The notes beneath the pieces are model-generated. The model had not been told where the DNA came from and ran no database searches. It saw only the letters and a list, made by a program, of their open reading frames with translations. From an uncultured Shimia sp. (GTDB taxonomy: Bacteria > Pseudomonadota > Alphaproteobacteria > Rhodobacterales > Rhodobacteraceae): a stretch of 40,818 bases of DNA. Positions 25,870 to 35,578 of this stretch are shown here, one piece after another (position 1 is the first letter of the stretch; each line of letters starts with the position of its first letter). Where the stretch lies: NCBI RefSeq assembly GCF_913054185.1, contig NZ_CAJXIV010000027.1, forward strand, positions 1 through 40,818. Direction: 5' to 3'. Position numbers and translations under genes: made by a program.

Positions 25870-27280
25870 CACGCTCTTCCTCTTCTTCACCAGACACATG
25901 CGCCACTCGTGCGCCGGCTTTGTTGGATGTTACCACGCCCAGAGACTTGAGTTTGCGGTGCAACGCGCTGCGCTCCATGCCAACAAAGCTGGCAGTGCGG
26001 CTGATATTGCCTCCAAACCGGTTGATTTGCGTGAGCAGATATTCTCGTTCAAACGCTTCCCGCGCCTCACGAAGCGGCAATGTTGCCAATGCACCGGACA
26101 ACACCACACGTCCTTCTTCGGCTGGAGTATCGCTTTCGCCAGGCAGCTCACGACACTCGATTGGCCCCTGTCCATCACCAAGGATCAGCACGCGCTCAAT
26201 CATGTTCTTCAACTGACGCACATTTCCGGGCCATATCATGGTCTGCATCAACGCAGCAGAATCCCCGCTCAACGTGCGCAGCGGCAAGCCTTGCGCCTCA
26301 TGCAACTGTCCCAGGAAATAGGCCGCCAGTTCAGGAATATCCTCCCGCCGCTCCTCCAACGAGGGCACGGCAATTGGCACAACATTCAACCGGTGGTACA
26401 ATTCTTCTCGGAAATCACCCGCATCAATGGCTTGTTTCAAATTGCGGTTGGTTGACGAGATCACCCGCAAATCCACGCGCACTTTTTTGGATCCGCCAAC
26501 CCGCGTGAACTGTTGATCTACCAACACCCGCAAAATTTTGCTTTGGGCCGCCAGCGGCATGTCCGCTACCTCGTCAAAGTAGATCACACCGCCATTGGCC
26601 TGTTCCAACAAACCGGCCTCAACGCCCCGTTCCGCAGTTTCCCGCCCAAACAGAATGTCTTCCACGCGATCCGGGTCCATTCCGGCACATGAAACGGTTA
26701 CGAACTGGGCCGCTGACCGATTGGAATTTGCATGGATATAGCGCGCCGCGACGTCTTTTCCGACACCTGCAGGGCCGGTCAGCATGACACGCCCATTGGA
26801 GCGTGTGACCTTATCAAGCTGCGAAATCATGCCCCGGAACGCCGCACTGTCCCCAATCAAATCGGTTGGCTTGCTGTCTTGACGCTTCAACTCGGTGTTC
26901 TCACGGCGCAACCGGCTGGTCTCCATCGCCCGTTTGATCACCACCAAAAGCTGATCGATGTTGAACGGCTTCTCGATAAAGTCATACGCACCCTGTCGGA
27001 TGGCTGCGACGGCAATCTCGATATTCCCATGCCCCGAAATGATCACCACCGGTACCTCTGGATAGTCATTTTTGACCGACTTCAGAATGTCGATGCCATC
27101 CATGTTGCTGTCTTTGAGCCAGATATCGAGGATCATCAACGCTGGCTGCGCGCTGGCCACTTCGGCCATGGCATCGTCAGAATTGCCCGCTAACCGTGTT
27201 GTGTAGCCTTCATCTTTCAAAATATCGGAAACCAACTCCCGGATATCGCGTTCGTCATCTACGATCAGAATGTCACTCAT
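25859..27280 (-). CDS. ntrX: Response regulator NtrX
   Basis: A 473-residue NtrC-type protein. The receiver domain (1-120) has the phospho-acceptor D52 and the conserved Lys in EKPF. The AAA+ domain has Walker A GPAGVGKD (169-176) and Walker B IYFDEVAD (233-240). The GAFTGA sigma-54 contact loop is missing: FGRETAERGVEAGLLEQ stands in its place, as is common in alphaproteobacterial NtrX. The C-terminal Fis-type HTH is NISRTASFVGMERSALHRKL. The partner kinase is NtrY, encoded just upstream with an 8-base overlap. The pair regulates nitrogen, redox and envelope functions. The acidic tail ends EEEEEREAG. Confidence 0.96.
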   Translation of the reverse strand: MSDILIVDDERDIRELVSDILKDEGYTTRLAGNSDDAMAEVASAQPALMILDIWLKDSNMDGIDILKSVKNDYPEVPVVIISGHGNIEIAVAAIRQGAYDFIEKPFNIDQLLVVIKRAMETSRLRRENTELKRQDSKPTDLIGDSAAFRGMISQLDKVTRSNGRVMLTGPAGVGKDVAARYIHANSNRSAAQFVTVSCAGMDPDRVEDILFGRETAERGVEAGLLEQANGGVIYFDEVADMPLAAQSKILRVLVDQQFTRVGGSKKVRVDLRVISSTNRNLKQAIDAGDFREELYHRLNVVPIAVPSLEERREDIPELAAYFLGQLHEAQGLPLRTLSGDSAALMQTMIWPGNVRQLKNMIERVLILGDGQGPIECRELPGESDTPAEEGRVVLSGALATLPLREAREAFEREYLLTQINRFGGNISRTASFVGMERSALHRKLKSLGVVTSNKAGARVAHVSGEEEEEREAG

Positions 27281-29537
27281 AATACTCGCTCTCTTTGGGT
27301 TCCACCGCAGCTGCAGCCTGCTGAGTTAGCGGCAGCCGAATTTCGGCCATCGCCCCTGCGTGGGAATTGTTGTCAAACATCGGCGCATCCAGCAGCGCGA
27401 GCTGCCCGCCGTGTTCTTCGATGATCTTTTTTACAATTGGGAGACCAAGACCCGTGCCCTTGTCACGCGTGGTGACATAGGGCTCAAACAAACGCGCACG
27501 ATCCTCTGGCAAGCCAATGCCATTGTCGGCAATGCACACAACAGCCTCATCCGCCTCTTGCACCAAACTCACATGTATCTCCGGAGAATACCCATCCGGC
27601 GCGCCCTTTTCCTGTAAAGTTTCAGTGGCTTCCCCGGCGTTCTTGATCAAGTTTGTCAACGCTTGAGAAATCATCGTCGCATCCAAATCTGCCGCCAACG
27701 GGCCTTCGCAAATATCGCGCACAAACCGCACATTTGGCTGGCCGGATTCCTGCAACAGCACCGCCCCGGACACCAGTTCAACCACTTCAACGGACTTGCG
27801 AACCGGCTCTGGCATCCGGGCAAATTTGGAAAACTCATCCACAATCCGACGCAGATCATTGGTTTGCCGTACTATGACCTCTGTCATCTGCTCAAGCTGA
27901 TCGCTGTCTTCACCCACTTTGCTGGCAAACTTACGCCGAATGCGCTCCGCACTCAGCTGAATTGGCGTCAGCGGGTTCTTGATCTCATGCGCAATACGCC
28001 GGGCAACATCGCCCCAGGCCGCCATACGCTGGGCTGTGACGAGGTCGGTCACATCATCAAACGCCACAACATAGCCTTCAAGCGACCCATTTTCACGCCG
28101 CCGCGTTGCCATGCGCACCAACAGGTTCTCCAACCGACCGGACCGGCTGACCTTCACCTCTTCCTGCGCAACTTCCTTGCCGCTGGACTTTAATGTCTCC
28201 AACAATGGTCCAAACTCTGGCACCGCCAATGGGAGAGGCATCTCTTGTCGATCTTCATCCCAGTCCAGCAACCGCTGCGCTGACCGGTTCACAAAGGCGA
28301 CCTTACCATCGCTGTCCAATCCCACCACGCCGGATGTAACTGAGCTCAACACCGAGTCAAACATCCGTCGCCGCCGGTCGATCTGCCGCGTATTGTCCAG
28401 CAACGTTTCGCGTTGCGCTTTCAACTGCCGCGTCATTTGGTTGAAATACCGGCTCAACATGGCGATTTCATCGTCACCATCTTCTTCCACCACACGCACA
28501 TCCAAATCACCGGCACCAACCCGTTGCGCCGCCCCGGTCAAGCGCCCCACAGGTCGCGACAGGCGTTCCGCAAACCACATGCCCATCCAGATCGCCGCCA
28601 ACACAAGGATCAGCGCAAATCCAAGGTAGATCATGCCAAATTCAAACAGCCGCTGCCCGCGCTCACTCTCAAGTTGGGAATACAAACGTGCGCTGGCTTG
28701 CGTGTCATCAAGCAGATGAAATATCTCCGCATCCACCTCGCGGCTGATGTACAAGAACCTGTCCAAAAATGCGTCAAGCCGCACCAGCGCGCGCATTTCA
28801 TTATTGTCCAGATCTCGAATAATCACAGAGCCTTCGTCGATCGCGGTCTGCATGTCCGCCTCGGATGGCTCCTCATAGTCAAACAAGTAAGAGCGCTCGC
28901 CCCGCGCCTGAATCTCACCCGCGCTATCAATCACAAACGCCTCTTTGAGCCCGCGTTGGATTTGCACCTGTCCGGAGGCCAGAAGCACACGAACTTCGCC
29001 TGCATCCAAACCAAAGCTGCGCCGCTTGCTCTCGTTCAAGAAGTCCGCAAGCAAGTCAGCGTCTTCTTCCAATCCCAGAATGTGTTCTTCTTCATAGGCC
29101 TGCGCCGCTGCCAATGAATTGCCCACCACTTGGCGCACACGTTCACTAAACCAGCCCTCAAGGCCAATGTTCAGTGTCAGCCCGGCAAACACCGCCACAG
29201 TCACCGCAGGCACCAAGGCCAAAAGCGCAAAGGCACCGGTTAGTCGCAGGTGCAGTCTTGACCCAACAGATTTTGCCCGACGCGAGGCAACCGCACGCAT
29301 CACGTTTTGTAGCACCAGCGTCGCCACCACGAGCACATAGACAAGATCGGCCAAAAGAATCGCTCGAAGGCCGCTGGAAGACGCGCCCAGATCAAACGGC
29401 CCAAGCACTAAAAACGTCGCGAGCGCCAACACAGGCCCAAGCACCACCAACCCCAAAGTTGCGGCATTCTGGACACGCCTTTGCCTGCGCAGGCGCTGAA
29501 AACGCGCCCAATGATTGGTTGCTGTCCGGCTAGACAC
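27273..29537 (-). CDS. ntrY: Sensor histidine kinase NtrY
   Basis: A 754-residue membrane kinase. Hydrophobic segments lie at about 28-50, 58-78, 100-122 and 300-322, with a periplasmic sensor region of about 175 residues between the last two. A HAMP domain (about 322-375), a PAS domain (about 388-500), the HisKA box with H517 ([21 protein letters not shown]) and an HATPase domain with N, G1 and G2 boxes follow. It phosphorylates NtrX. The 120-base gap before it, after ntrC, may hold a promoter; I see no sure boxes there. Its stop overlaps the ntrX start by eight bases. Confidence 0.96.
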   Translation of the reverse strand: MSSRTATNHWARFQRLRRQRRVQNAATLGLVVLGPVLALATFLVLGPFDLGASSSGLRAILLADLVYVLVVATLVLQNVMRAVASRRAKSVGSRLHLRLTGAFALLALVPAVTVAVFAGLTLNIGLEGWFSERVRQVVGNSLAAAQAYEEEHILGLEEDADLLADFLNESKRRSFGLDAGEVRVLLASGQVQIQRGLKEAFVIDSAGEIQARGERSYLFDYEEPSEADMQTAIDEGSVIIRDLDNNEMRALVRLDAFLDRFLYISREVDAEIFHLLDDTQASARLYSQLESERGQRLFEFGMIYLGFALILVLAAIWMGMWFAERLSRPVGRLTGAAQRVGAGDLDVRVVEEDGDDEIAMLSRYFNQMTRQLKAQRETLLDNTRQIDRRRRMFDSVLSSVTSGVVGLDSDGKVAFVNRSAQRLLDWDEDRQEMPLPLAVPEFGPLLETLKSSGKEVAQEEVKVSRSGRLENLLVRMATRRRENGSLEGYVVAFDDVTDLVTAQRMAAWGDVARRIAHEIKNPLTPIQLSAERIRRKFASKVGEDSDQLEQMTEVIVRQTNDLRRIVDEFSKFARMPEPVRKSVEVVELVSGAVLLQESGQPNVRFVRDICEGPLAADLDATMISQALTNLIKNAGEATETLQEKGAPDGYSPEIHVSLVQEADEAVVCIADNGIGLPEDRARLFEPYVTTRDKGTGLGLPIVKKIIEEHGGQLALLDAPMFDNNSHAGAMAEIRLPLTQQAAAAVEPKESEYYE

Positions 29538-29657
29538 CCGACTTCCTCAATTGATTTGGTACCGCTTGCGCGGCCCACCGCCATATTCTGTGGCACGTTC
29601 TAAGCCCCGACTCTTTTTCTCAGAGTGCGACCCGCGCGCCACGCTTATGTGGCCTTT

Positions 29658-31022
29658 TTACATCAATTTGCGTCGGCGTGTCACGTGAATATCCAGATCA
29701 GTGATTTTTTTACGAAGTGTATTTCGGTTGATCCCCAGTAAATCAGCACATTTCGCCTGATTTCCACCAGTTGCATCCAGCGCAATTTCGATCAGAGGCA
29801 GTTCAATCTCCCGCAGGATACGCGCATAAAGGCCCGCTGGAGGCAGCATATTGCCATGCAAATCAAAATACCGCCGCAGATGGCGCGCCACAGACGCTGA
29901 CAACTTCTCGCTGTCATCGCCCCCCAAAAGCGGCCCCGCCTGCGGTTGCGCCCCCAGCATCATTTCCGCTTCGGCCCGCGAAACCTCTTCCGCCTGCGCC
30001 GTCAAAACCAACCGCCGCACCGCGTTTTCCAACTGTCGTACATTGCCCGGCCAGCTATAGGCCCGGAACAGCTCCATAGCCGCTTCCGAGAACACGCGCA
30101 TCGGCGCGCCATCCCGCTCTGCCCGGTTGAGAAAATGCGCCACCAACAATGGAATGTCGTCAACGCGCTCACGCAATGCCGGCACATGGATCGCTGCGCC
30201 GTTTAACCGGTAATACAGATCTTGACGCACGGTTCCGTTGTCCATGGCTGCGTTAAGATTGACTTGACTGGTTGCCATAAAACGAGGGCTGTGCTCCCCA
30301 GGGGTGTCCATCATGCGCACAATGCGGGCCTGAACTTCATCATCGATGTCGCCAATTTCATCCACCAAAATGGTGCCACCCCTGGCCTTGGCTAAGACTT
30401 TTGCTGGCCCTTCCAAATCGCTCAAATCGGCGGCGTTCACCACCACAAACGGCAGGTTTCTCCGATCTGAAAAATCGTGGATTTCCTTCGCAATCAAGGA
30501 TTTACCCGTGCCGCTTTCGCCAGAAATCAACACTGGCAAATCCGTGTTCATCACCCGCGCCACCAGCCGGTAAAGCGCCTGCATTGCCGCTGTGCGCCCC
30601 ACCAAAGGCAACTCGTCTGGCCGCTCATCATCGGCCACGGGCGTAGCTGGCGCACGGCGCTTCTGCTCCAGGGCTTTGCCAGTGCGTTTCATCAAATCTG
30701 GCAGGTCAAACGGCTTTGGCAGGTAGTCATATGCCTCAGCCTCTGCGGCCTGAATGGCGGTCATGATGGTGTTCTGTGCCGAGATCACAATCACCGGCAA
30801 CCCCGGCCGATCCTCTGCAATCTTGGGCAACATCTCCAACCCGTTTCCGTCAGGCATCATCACATCGGTGATGACAACATCCCCTTTGCCTTCGCCAACC
30901 CATCGCATCAACGTGGTCAACGAGGAGGTGGCATGCACCTTGCACCCTGCCCGCGTGAGCGCCTGCGTCAAGACCGTGCGGATTGTGCGATCATCGTCTG
31001 CTACCAGAACCGTGCCATCCAT
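29658..31022 (-). CDS. ntrC: Nitrogen regulation response regulator NtrC (GAFTGA-less type)
   Basis: A 454-residue regulator. The receiver domain has D53 as the phosphorylation site and the LPKPF lysine. The AAA+ domain has Walker A GESGTGKS (168-175) and Walker B ILVDEIGD (218-225). The segment between them ([21 protein letters not shown]) is shortened and lacks ELFGHEKGAFTGA. This is the arrangement known in Rhodobacter capsulatus NtrC, which activates the sigma-70 polymerase rather than sigma-54. The Fis-type HTH is [21 protein letters not shown]. It overlaps the ntrB stop by one base (TAATG). It is expected to control ammonium-responsive genes, possibly including the nearby amtB. Confidence 0.97.
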   Translation of the reverse strand: MDGTVLVADDDRTIRTVLTQALTRAGCKVHATSSLTTLMRWVGEGKGDVVITDVMMPDGNGLEMLPKIAEDRPGLPVIVISAQNTIMTAIQAAEAEAYDYLPKPFDLPDLMKRTGKALEQKRRAPATPVADDERPDELPLVGRTAAMQALYRLVARVMNTDLPVLISGESGTGKSLIAKEIHDFSDRRNLPFVVVNAADLSDLEGPAKVLAKARGGTILVDEIGDIDDEVQARIVRMMDTPGEHSPRFMATSQVNLNAAMDNGTVRQDLYYRLNGAAIHVPALRERVDDIPLLVAHFLNRAERDGAPMRVFSEAAMELFRAYSWPGNVRQLENAVRRLVLTAQAEEVSRAEAEMMLGAQPQAGPLLGGDDSEKLSASVARHLRRYFDLHGNMLPPAGLYARILREIELPLIEIALDATGGNQAKCADLLGINRNTLRKKITDLDIHVTRRRKLM

Positions 31023-32107
31023 TACTGGCTCTCCTCAAATGCGTTCAGAGTTTCTTTGCTTGCCCGCGGCAGCGAGAGTTTGAACACCGTGCGCCCGGGC
31101 ACAGAGTCCACCGTGATCATGCCGCCATGATCGGAAATGATTTTGCTGACCAACGCGAGCCCAAGACCCGTGCCGTTTTCACGTCCAGACACAAACGGAT
31201 CAAACACGTCGCCCTTAAGGTCGTCCGGCAATCCCGGCCCGTCATCAATGATCTCGATTTGCAATGGCAATGGCTGCCCAGTGCCATCCGCTCGGCGCAA
31301 TCGGAAGCTGTGTTCATAGTAGGTGCGAATGCGAATTGTGCCTGAATCACCTGCCACTTCACTGGCGTTCTTCAGAAGATTTAGCACCACTTGCAGCAAC
31401 TGATCACTGTCCCCTTCGGCCGGCGGCAACGACGGATCATAATCTTCGATGATCTGCATATGCGCACCGTAGCTGACCAAAGCCGAGCGCCGCGCGCGGT
31501 CCAGCACATCGTGAATGTTCACCGGCTTTCGTTGCGGCAGCGACAGGTTGCCAAACTGCTCCACCTGCTCCAGCAGCTTCACAATCCGGCGACTTTCCTC
31601 CACAATCAGATCCGTCAGTTCCAAGTCCTCAGCGCTAAGGTTCATGGACAACAACTGAGCTGCACCCGTAATTCCAGCCAGCGGATTTTTGATCTCATGG
31701 GCCAACATTTCCGCCATGCCAATCGCCGATTTGGCGGAGGATTTCACCGAATGGCTGCGCGTCATGCGCCCCGCCAACTCCCGGCTGGAGATCAAAAACA
31801 GCATCTCCCCGGGCGCCTCCGCCAGCGGCGCAATCTGCAAATTGCACTGCACCGGTGGCCCGTCGCCGGTGCCGACATCCGCATCATTCACAAACAAAGG
31901 TGTGCCGTGCTCCCGCGCACGGTGAAACGCCTCTTCAAGCGGCGCATCAATCATCACTTTGTCCCAGATCGGCTGCCCAACCATGGATTTGGCAGAGGCA
32001 TTCAAAAACGTCTCCGCTGCCGGGTTGATGCGTAGGATCACATCTCCCTCGTTCACCACCAAAGCGGGCACGGGAAGACTGTTCCAAAACGGGGTTTCTG
32101 CACTCAT
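31022..32107 (-). CDS. ntrB: Nitrogen regulation sensor kinase NtrB
   Basis: A 361-residue cytoplasmic histidine kinase with no membrane segment. The PAS domain is at about 10-110, the HisKA box holds H137 ([21 protein letters not shown]), and the HATPase domain has [13 protein letters not shown] (N box), [10 protein letters not shown] (G1) and GTGLGLALV (G2). With a PII protein it phosphorylates or dephosphorylates NtrC according to nitrogen status. Its ATG lies inside the dusB stop (ATGA), so dusB-ntrB-ntrC are tightly coupled. Confidence 0.97.
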   Translation of the reverse strand: MSAETPFWNSLPVPALVVNEGDVILRINPAAETFLNASAKSMVGQPIWDKVMIDAPLEEAFHRAREHGTPLFVNDADVGTGDGPPVQCNLQIAPLAEAPGEMLFLISSRELAGRMTRSHSVKSSAKSAIGMAEMLAHEIKNPLAGITGAAQLLSMNLSAEDLELTDLIVEESRRIVKLLEQVEQFGNLSLPQRKPVNIHDVLDRARRSALVSYGAHMQIIEDYDPSLPPAEGDSDQLLQVVLNLLKNASEVAGDSGTIRIRTYYEHSFRLRRADGTGQPLPLQIEIIDDGPGLPDDLKGDVFDPFVSGRENGTGLGLALVSKIISDHGGMITVDSVPGRTVFKLSLPRASKETLNAFEESQ

Positions 32108-33114
32108 GCCACTTCTCCGTTGATTGGAGACTCATCCGCAGCCATCAGGGCATCTGTCAAAAGCAGCATCACCTCATCTGTATCGCGGCTGGTCTGCACC
32201 TGACGACGTAGGCCCGCCTCGGTGCCCACATGATCCATGTACCAACCCAAGTGTTTGCGGGCGACGCGCAGTCCAAGGTCCACACCGTAAAACGACAGCA
32301 TCGCTGCATAATGCCCCTGCACCATGTCAACCAACGCTTGCCCAGTTGGCTCCACAGGCACTTCGCCATCAAAAAGCTCCGCCGCCATCTGCGCGAGCAT
32401 CCACGGTTTACCCTGCGCCCCGCGCCCCACCATGACACCATCCGCACCAGATGCCGACAAAGCAGCCGTCGCAGAGGTCACATCCACAATGTCGCCATTG
32501 GCAATCACCGGAATGCCCACCACATCTTTCACCGCTCTGATCGCGGCCCAATCCGATGCACCTTTGTAAAATTGACAGCGGGTGCGACCATGAATGGTCA
32601 GCATCTGAACACCCGCGTTCTCCGCCCGCTGCGCCAGCTCCGGCGCGTTTAACATGTTGTCGTCCCATCCCAGGCGCGTCTTCAACGTCACCGGAATATC
32701 CACGGCGCCCACCACAGCGTCGATCAACGTCAGTGCGTGATCGAGGTCTTTCATCAACGCCGAGCCACTGGCCCCCGAACCACTTGCGCTGGTCACTTTC
32801 TTCGCCGGACAACCCATATTGATATCGATCAGTGCCGCCCCATTGGCCTCCACCTGCCGCGCCGCTTCTGCCATCCAATGCGCCTCACGCCCGGCCAACT
32901 GCACAGACGTGGTTGCCTCACCAAACCCCAGCTCTGCCCGCTCGCGCACCCCGGGCTTGGCCTGCACCATTTCCTGACTTGCGACCATCTCGCTGACCAC
33001 CAGCCCCGCGCCAAAACTACCAACCAAATCCCGGAACGGACGGTCGGTGATTCCGGCCAATGGCGCCAGAAAAACGGGGGGTGTCAGAGTGAGATCTGCG
33101 ACTTGAACGGTCAC
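32104..33114 (-). CDS. dusB: tRNA-dihydrouridine synthase DusB (NifR3)
   Basis: A 336-residue FMN-dependent TIM-barrel enzyme that reduces uridine in the D-loop of tRNA. The start VFLAPLAGITDRPFR, the catalytic C102 in DINMGCPAKKV and the HGRTRCQFYKGASDW motif identify it. Between KKV and GSAL the sequence reads TSASGSGAS, about four residues longer than I expect for the family; at DNA level this is a near-duplication (see the repeat entry). It is the first gene of the dusB-ntrBC unit, as in Rhodobacter, where it is known as nifR3. The ATG at 33114 is divergent from ispDF across 169 bases. Confidence 0.96.
   Translation of the reverse strand: MTVQVADLTLTPPVFLAPLAGITDRPFRDLVGSFGAGLVVSEMVASQEMVQAKPGVRERAELGFGEATTSVQLAGREAHWMAEAARQVEANGAALIDINMGCPAKKVTSASGSGASGSALMKDLDHALTLIDAVVGAVDIPVTLKTRLGWDDNMLNAPELAQRAENAGVQMLTIHGRTRCQFYKGASDWAAIRAVKDVVGIPVIANGDIVDVTSATAALSASGADGVMVGRGAQGKPWMLAQMAAELFDGEVPVEPTGQALVDMVQGHYAAMLSFYGVDLGLRVARKHLGWYMDHVGTEAGLRRQVQTSRDTDEVMLLLTDALMAADESPINGEVA
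32761..32787. repeat. Imperfect 12-bp tandem repeat inside dusB
   Basis: CGAGCCACTGGC (32761-32772) and CGAACCACTTGC (32776-32787) match at 10 of 12 bases, three bases apart. On the minus strand each encodes Ala-Ser-Gly-Ser. The duplication lengthens the loop just after the catalytic cysteine motif of DusB and keeps the frame. Confidence 0.75.
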
Positions 33115-33148
33115 GTGTTTAATCCTTGTGCGATGCTTCGGGCGTATC

Positions 33149-33162
33149 TGACCTCCTGGTCA
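33149..33162. promoter_or_regulatory. Inverted repeat in the dusB / ispDF divergent region
   Basis: TGACC-TCCT-GGTCA is a perfect 5-bp inverted repeat, 35 bases upstream of dusB. It might be an operator for the dusB-ntrBC unit; the short arms make chance possible. The remaining part of 33115-33283 shows no gene or sure promoter. Confidence 0.3.
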
Positions 33163-33283
33163 AATTCAATCAAACCGCCGGGAAACTTGGTCATTATTGT
33201 AGCAGATTTTCGCCTATGCTCAAAATTTAAGCAGACATCAAGGGTCAATTGCCACTTCGGCACGCAAGTTCTACACAGAGGCC

Positions 33284-34441
33284 ATGACAAATTCCGCTTT
33301 CAAGACCGCCGCCGTGATCGTTGCGGCTGGCCGTGGCACCCGCGCAGGTGCTGGCTTGCCCAAACAATGGCGCGCCCTGGCAGGCCAACGCGTGGCCGAC
33401 CACAGCATCGCTGCCTTTGTGACCCACCCTCGCATTGATCACGTGCTGGCCGTGGTACACCCCGATGACACCCTCCACATGGATGGCCTCCCAATTCCGA
33501 CGGCCCTCGGTGGTGCCACTCGAGACGCCTCGGTGCAGGCGGGTTTGGAAACGTTAGAGGGCCAAGGGTTTACCCACATTCTGATCCACGATGTTGCCCG
33601 TGCAGGCATTGACGCCACCACCATCGACGCGGTGATCGACGCGCTGCAAACCGGCGCAGATGGCGCGGCCCCCGCCATGCCTGTCACTGACGCGCTGTGG
33701 CGCGGCGAAAACAACCTTGTCACTGGCACCCAAAGCCGCGACGGGTTGTTTCGCGCCCAGACCCCGCAAGGCTTTGCGTTTGATGCCATCCTCGCCGCCC
33801 ATCGCGCCCATCCCGGAAACGCAGCCGATGATGTAGAGGTCGCCCGCGCCGCGGGGCTTGACGTGACCATCGTGGCAGGCAATGAGCGCAATCTAAAGAT
33901 CACCACACCAGACGATTTTGCCCGTCTGGAACAGCACCTGCGAAACGACCAAAGAGGCCCCATGGATATCAGACTTGGCAATGGCTACGACGTGCACGCC
34001 TTTGAAGAAGGCGATCACGTCATCCTCTGCGGCGTAAAAATTCCGCACACCAAAGCGCTCAAAGGCCACTCCGACGCGGACGTTGGCATGCATGCCGTGA
34101 CCGACGCACTCTATGGCGCCATGGCCGAAGGTGACATTGGCCGTCACTTCCCGCCCACTGACTCCGAATGGAAAGACATGGACAGCGCCGTGTTTCTCAA
34201 ACATGCGGTTGATCTGGCCACCTCCAAAGGCTTCACCATTTCCAATGTCGACTGCACGCTAATCTGCGAACGTCCCAAAGTCGGACCACACGCCGCCGCC
34301 ATGATGGCGCGCATGGGCGAGATCATGGGTCTCACATCTGACCGTGTGTCGATCAAAGCCACAACAAGTGAAAAACTCGGCTTCACAGGCCGCGAAGAAG
34401 GGATTGCCGCAATTGCGACGGCAACATTGGTGAAACCATGA
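33284..34441 (+). CDS. ispDF: Bifunctional IspD/IspF (MEP pathway)
   Basis: A 385-residue fusion of two non-consecutive steps of the MEP isoprenoid pathway. Residues 1-225 are 2-C-methyl-D-erythritol 4-phosphate cytidylyltransferase (IspD): [16 protein letters not shown] binds CTP, with IHDVAR later. Residues 227-385 are 2-C-methyl-D-erythritol 2,4-cyclodiphosphate synthase (IspF): GYDVHAF supplies the metal-binding Asp and His, followed by [16 protein letters not shown] and [13 protein letters not shown]. Such fusions are common in alphaproteobacteria. An internal ATG at 33962 marks the IspF start. The stop overlaps pgpA by four bases (ATGA). Confidence 0.97.
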   Translation: MTNSAFKTAAVIVAAGRGTRAGAGLPKQWRALAGQRVADHSIAAFVTHPRIDHVLAVVHPDDTLHMDGLPIPTALGGATRDASVQAGLETLEGQGFTHILIHDVARAGIDATTIDAVIDALQTGADGAAPAMPVTDALWRGENNLVTGTQSRDGLFRAQTPQGFAFDAILAAHRAHPGNAADDVEVARAAGLDVTIVAGNERNLKITTPDDFARLEQHLRNDQRGPMDIRLGNGYDVHAFEEGDHVILCGVKIPHTKALKGHSDADVGMHAVTDALYGAMAEGDIGRHFPPTDSEWKDMDSAVFLKHAVDLATSKGFTISNVDCTLICERPKVGPHAAAMMARMGEIMGLTSDRVSIKATTSEKLGFTGREEGIAAIATATLVKP

Positions 34442-34944
34442 TCCGTATGATCACAACATTCTTTGGCGTCGGCCGCCTGCCCGTCGCGCCGGGTACATGG
34501 GGCTCACTGGCCGCGCTAATCATCGGCTGGGCCGCTGCACATTTTGTTGGCGTCTGGCTGCTGGCCATCCTCACCGCGCTGGCCATCGTGATTGGCATGT
34601 GGGCGTGCATCCGCGATTTGGCGGACCGCCCCACCGAAGACCCATCAGAAATTGTGATCGACGAAGTTGCGGGCATGTGGATCGCCCTGCTCTTTCCCGC
34701 TGTAGCTTTTGCCATGCCCGATATGTCCATGGACTGGCTCGGCCCCGTTTCCATGGTTTGGCCTGGCCCTATCGCCGCTTTCCTGTTCTTCCGCCTGTTT
34801 GACATCCGCAAACCCTGGCTTGTTGGCCGCGCTGACCGCCGCCACGATCCCATTGGTGTGATGCTGGATGACATCTGGGCCGGTTTGTTTGCGGGCCTCG
34901 CCACTCTGGCCGCCGCTGCGCTCTATCACATCGTGCTGATCTGA
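34438..34944 (+). CDS. pgpA: Phosphatidylglycerophosphatase A
   Basis: A 168-residue inner-membrane enzyme that dephosphorylates phosphatidylglycerophosphate to phosphatidylglycerol. [20 protein letters not shown] at the N-terminus and [12 protein letters not shown] in the middle are family signatures. Four hydrophobic segments are visible. It is coupled to ispDF by ATGA and to the next gene by TGATG. Confidence 0.94.
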   Translation: MIRMITTFFGVGRLPVAPGTWGSLAALIIGWAAAHFVGVWLLAILTALAIVIGMWACIRDLADRPTEDPSEIVIDEVAGMWIALLFPAVAFAMPDMSMDWLGPVSMVWPGPIAAFLFFRLFDIRKPWLVGRADRRHDPIGVMLDDIWAGLFAGLATLAAAALYHIVLI

Positions 34945-35417
34945 TGATCGACGTCGCCCAACTGCTGCAAGCCTGTCGCGACGCCAATCTGCGCGTTGCG
35001 ACAGCGGAAAGCTGCACCGCTGGCATGGTCGCCGCCGCCCTGACCGACATTGCCGGCAGCTCTGATGTGTTTGAACGTGGCTTTGTAACCTATACCAACC
35101 TCGCCAAGGTCGAGATGCTGGGTGTCCGTGAGGCCACACTGGCGGCAGTGGGCGCTGTCTCCGAAGAGGTTGCACGCGAAATGGCGCTGGGCGCGCTGGT
35201 GAACTCCGACGCCCAGCTTACCGTATCCGTCACCGGCATCGCGGGTCCGGGCGGGCCAGAGTTCAAGCCCGAAGGCCGCGTTTGTTTTGGCATCGCCACG
35301 CAAAACGGCTGTGACACGGAAACCGTCGAATTTGGCGCTTTGGGTCGCACTGAAGTGCGCAAAGCGGCGCGGAATCACGCTTTGGCGCTGCTTTTGAACG
35401 TCGCCTGCGCAAAGTGA
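34944..35417 (+). CDS. pncC: CinA C-terminal domain protein, probable NMN amidohydrolase
   Basis: A 157-residue single-domain CinA/PncC protein. The signature VATAESCTAGMVAAALTDIAGSS (19-41) and later SVTGIAGPGGPEFKPEGRVCFGI are diagnostic. PncC hydrolyses nicotinamide mononucleotide to nicotinic acid mononucleotide in NAD recycling. The N-terminal MoCF-like domain of full CinA is absent. The start overlaps the pgpA stop by one base, so it ends a three-gene operon. Confidence 0.92.
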   Translation: MIDVAQLLQACRDANLRVATAESCTAGMVAAALTDIAGSSDVFERGFVTYTNLAKVEMLGVREATLAAVGAVSEEVAREMALGALVNSDAQLTVSVTGIAGPGGPEFKPEGRVCFGIATQNGCDTETVEFGALGRTEVRKAARNHALALLLNVACAK

Positions 35418-35524
35418 CGCCCATTTAGGCGACACCCCGTGATTGCCGCCTATTTTTTACGCACCTCGCAAAACGCCCTGTTTTAAGGCGCTTTGAGACC
35501 TCTTCAGCCTTTGTTCTGTGCAGA

Positions 35525-35546
35525 TTTTCCGCTCTTTGACGGAAAA
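35525..35546. promoter_or_regulatory. Inverted repeat upstream of amtB
   Basis: TTTTCCG and CGGAAAA form a perfect 7-bp inverted repeat with an 8-base spacer, 32 bases before the amtB ATG. It has no following T tract, so it is more likely an operator or a 5' leader hairpin than the terminator of the preceding operon. It does not match the enteric NtrC consensus. Confidence 0.45.
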
Positions 35547-35578
35547 ACCACCACTCACGGGACAAAGAGGATAGAAAT

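Noticed and set aside
35418-35578. Sigma-54 (-24/-12) promoter before amtB
   Set aside because: No TGGCAC-N5-TTGCA-like element is present in the gap, in line with the GAFTGA-less NtrC.
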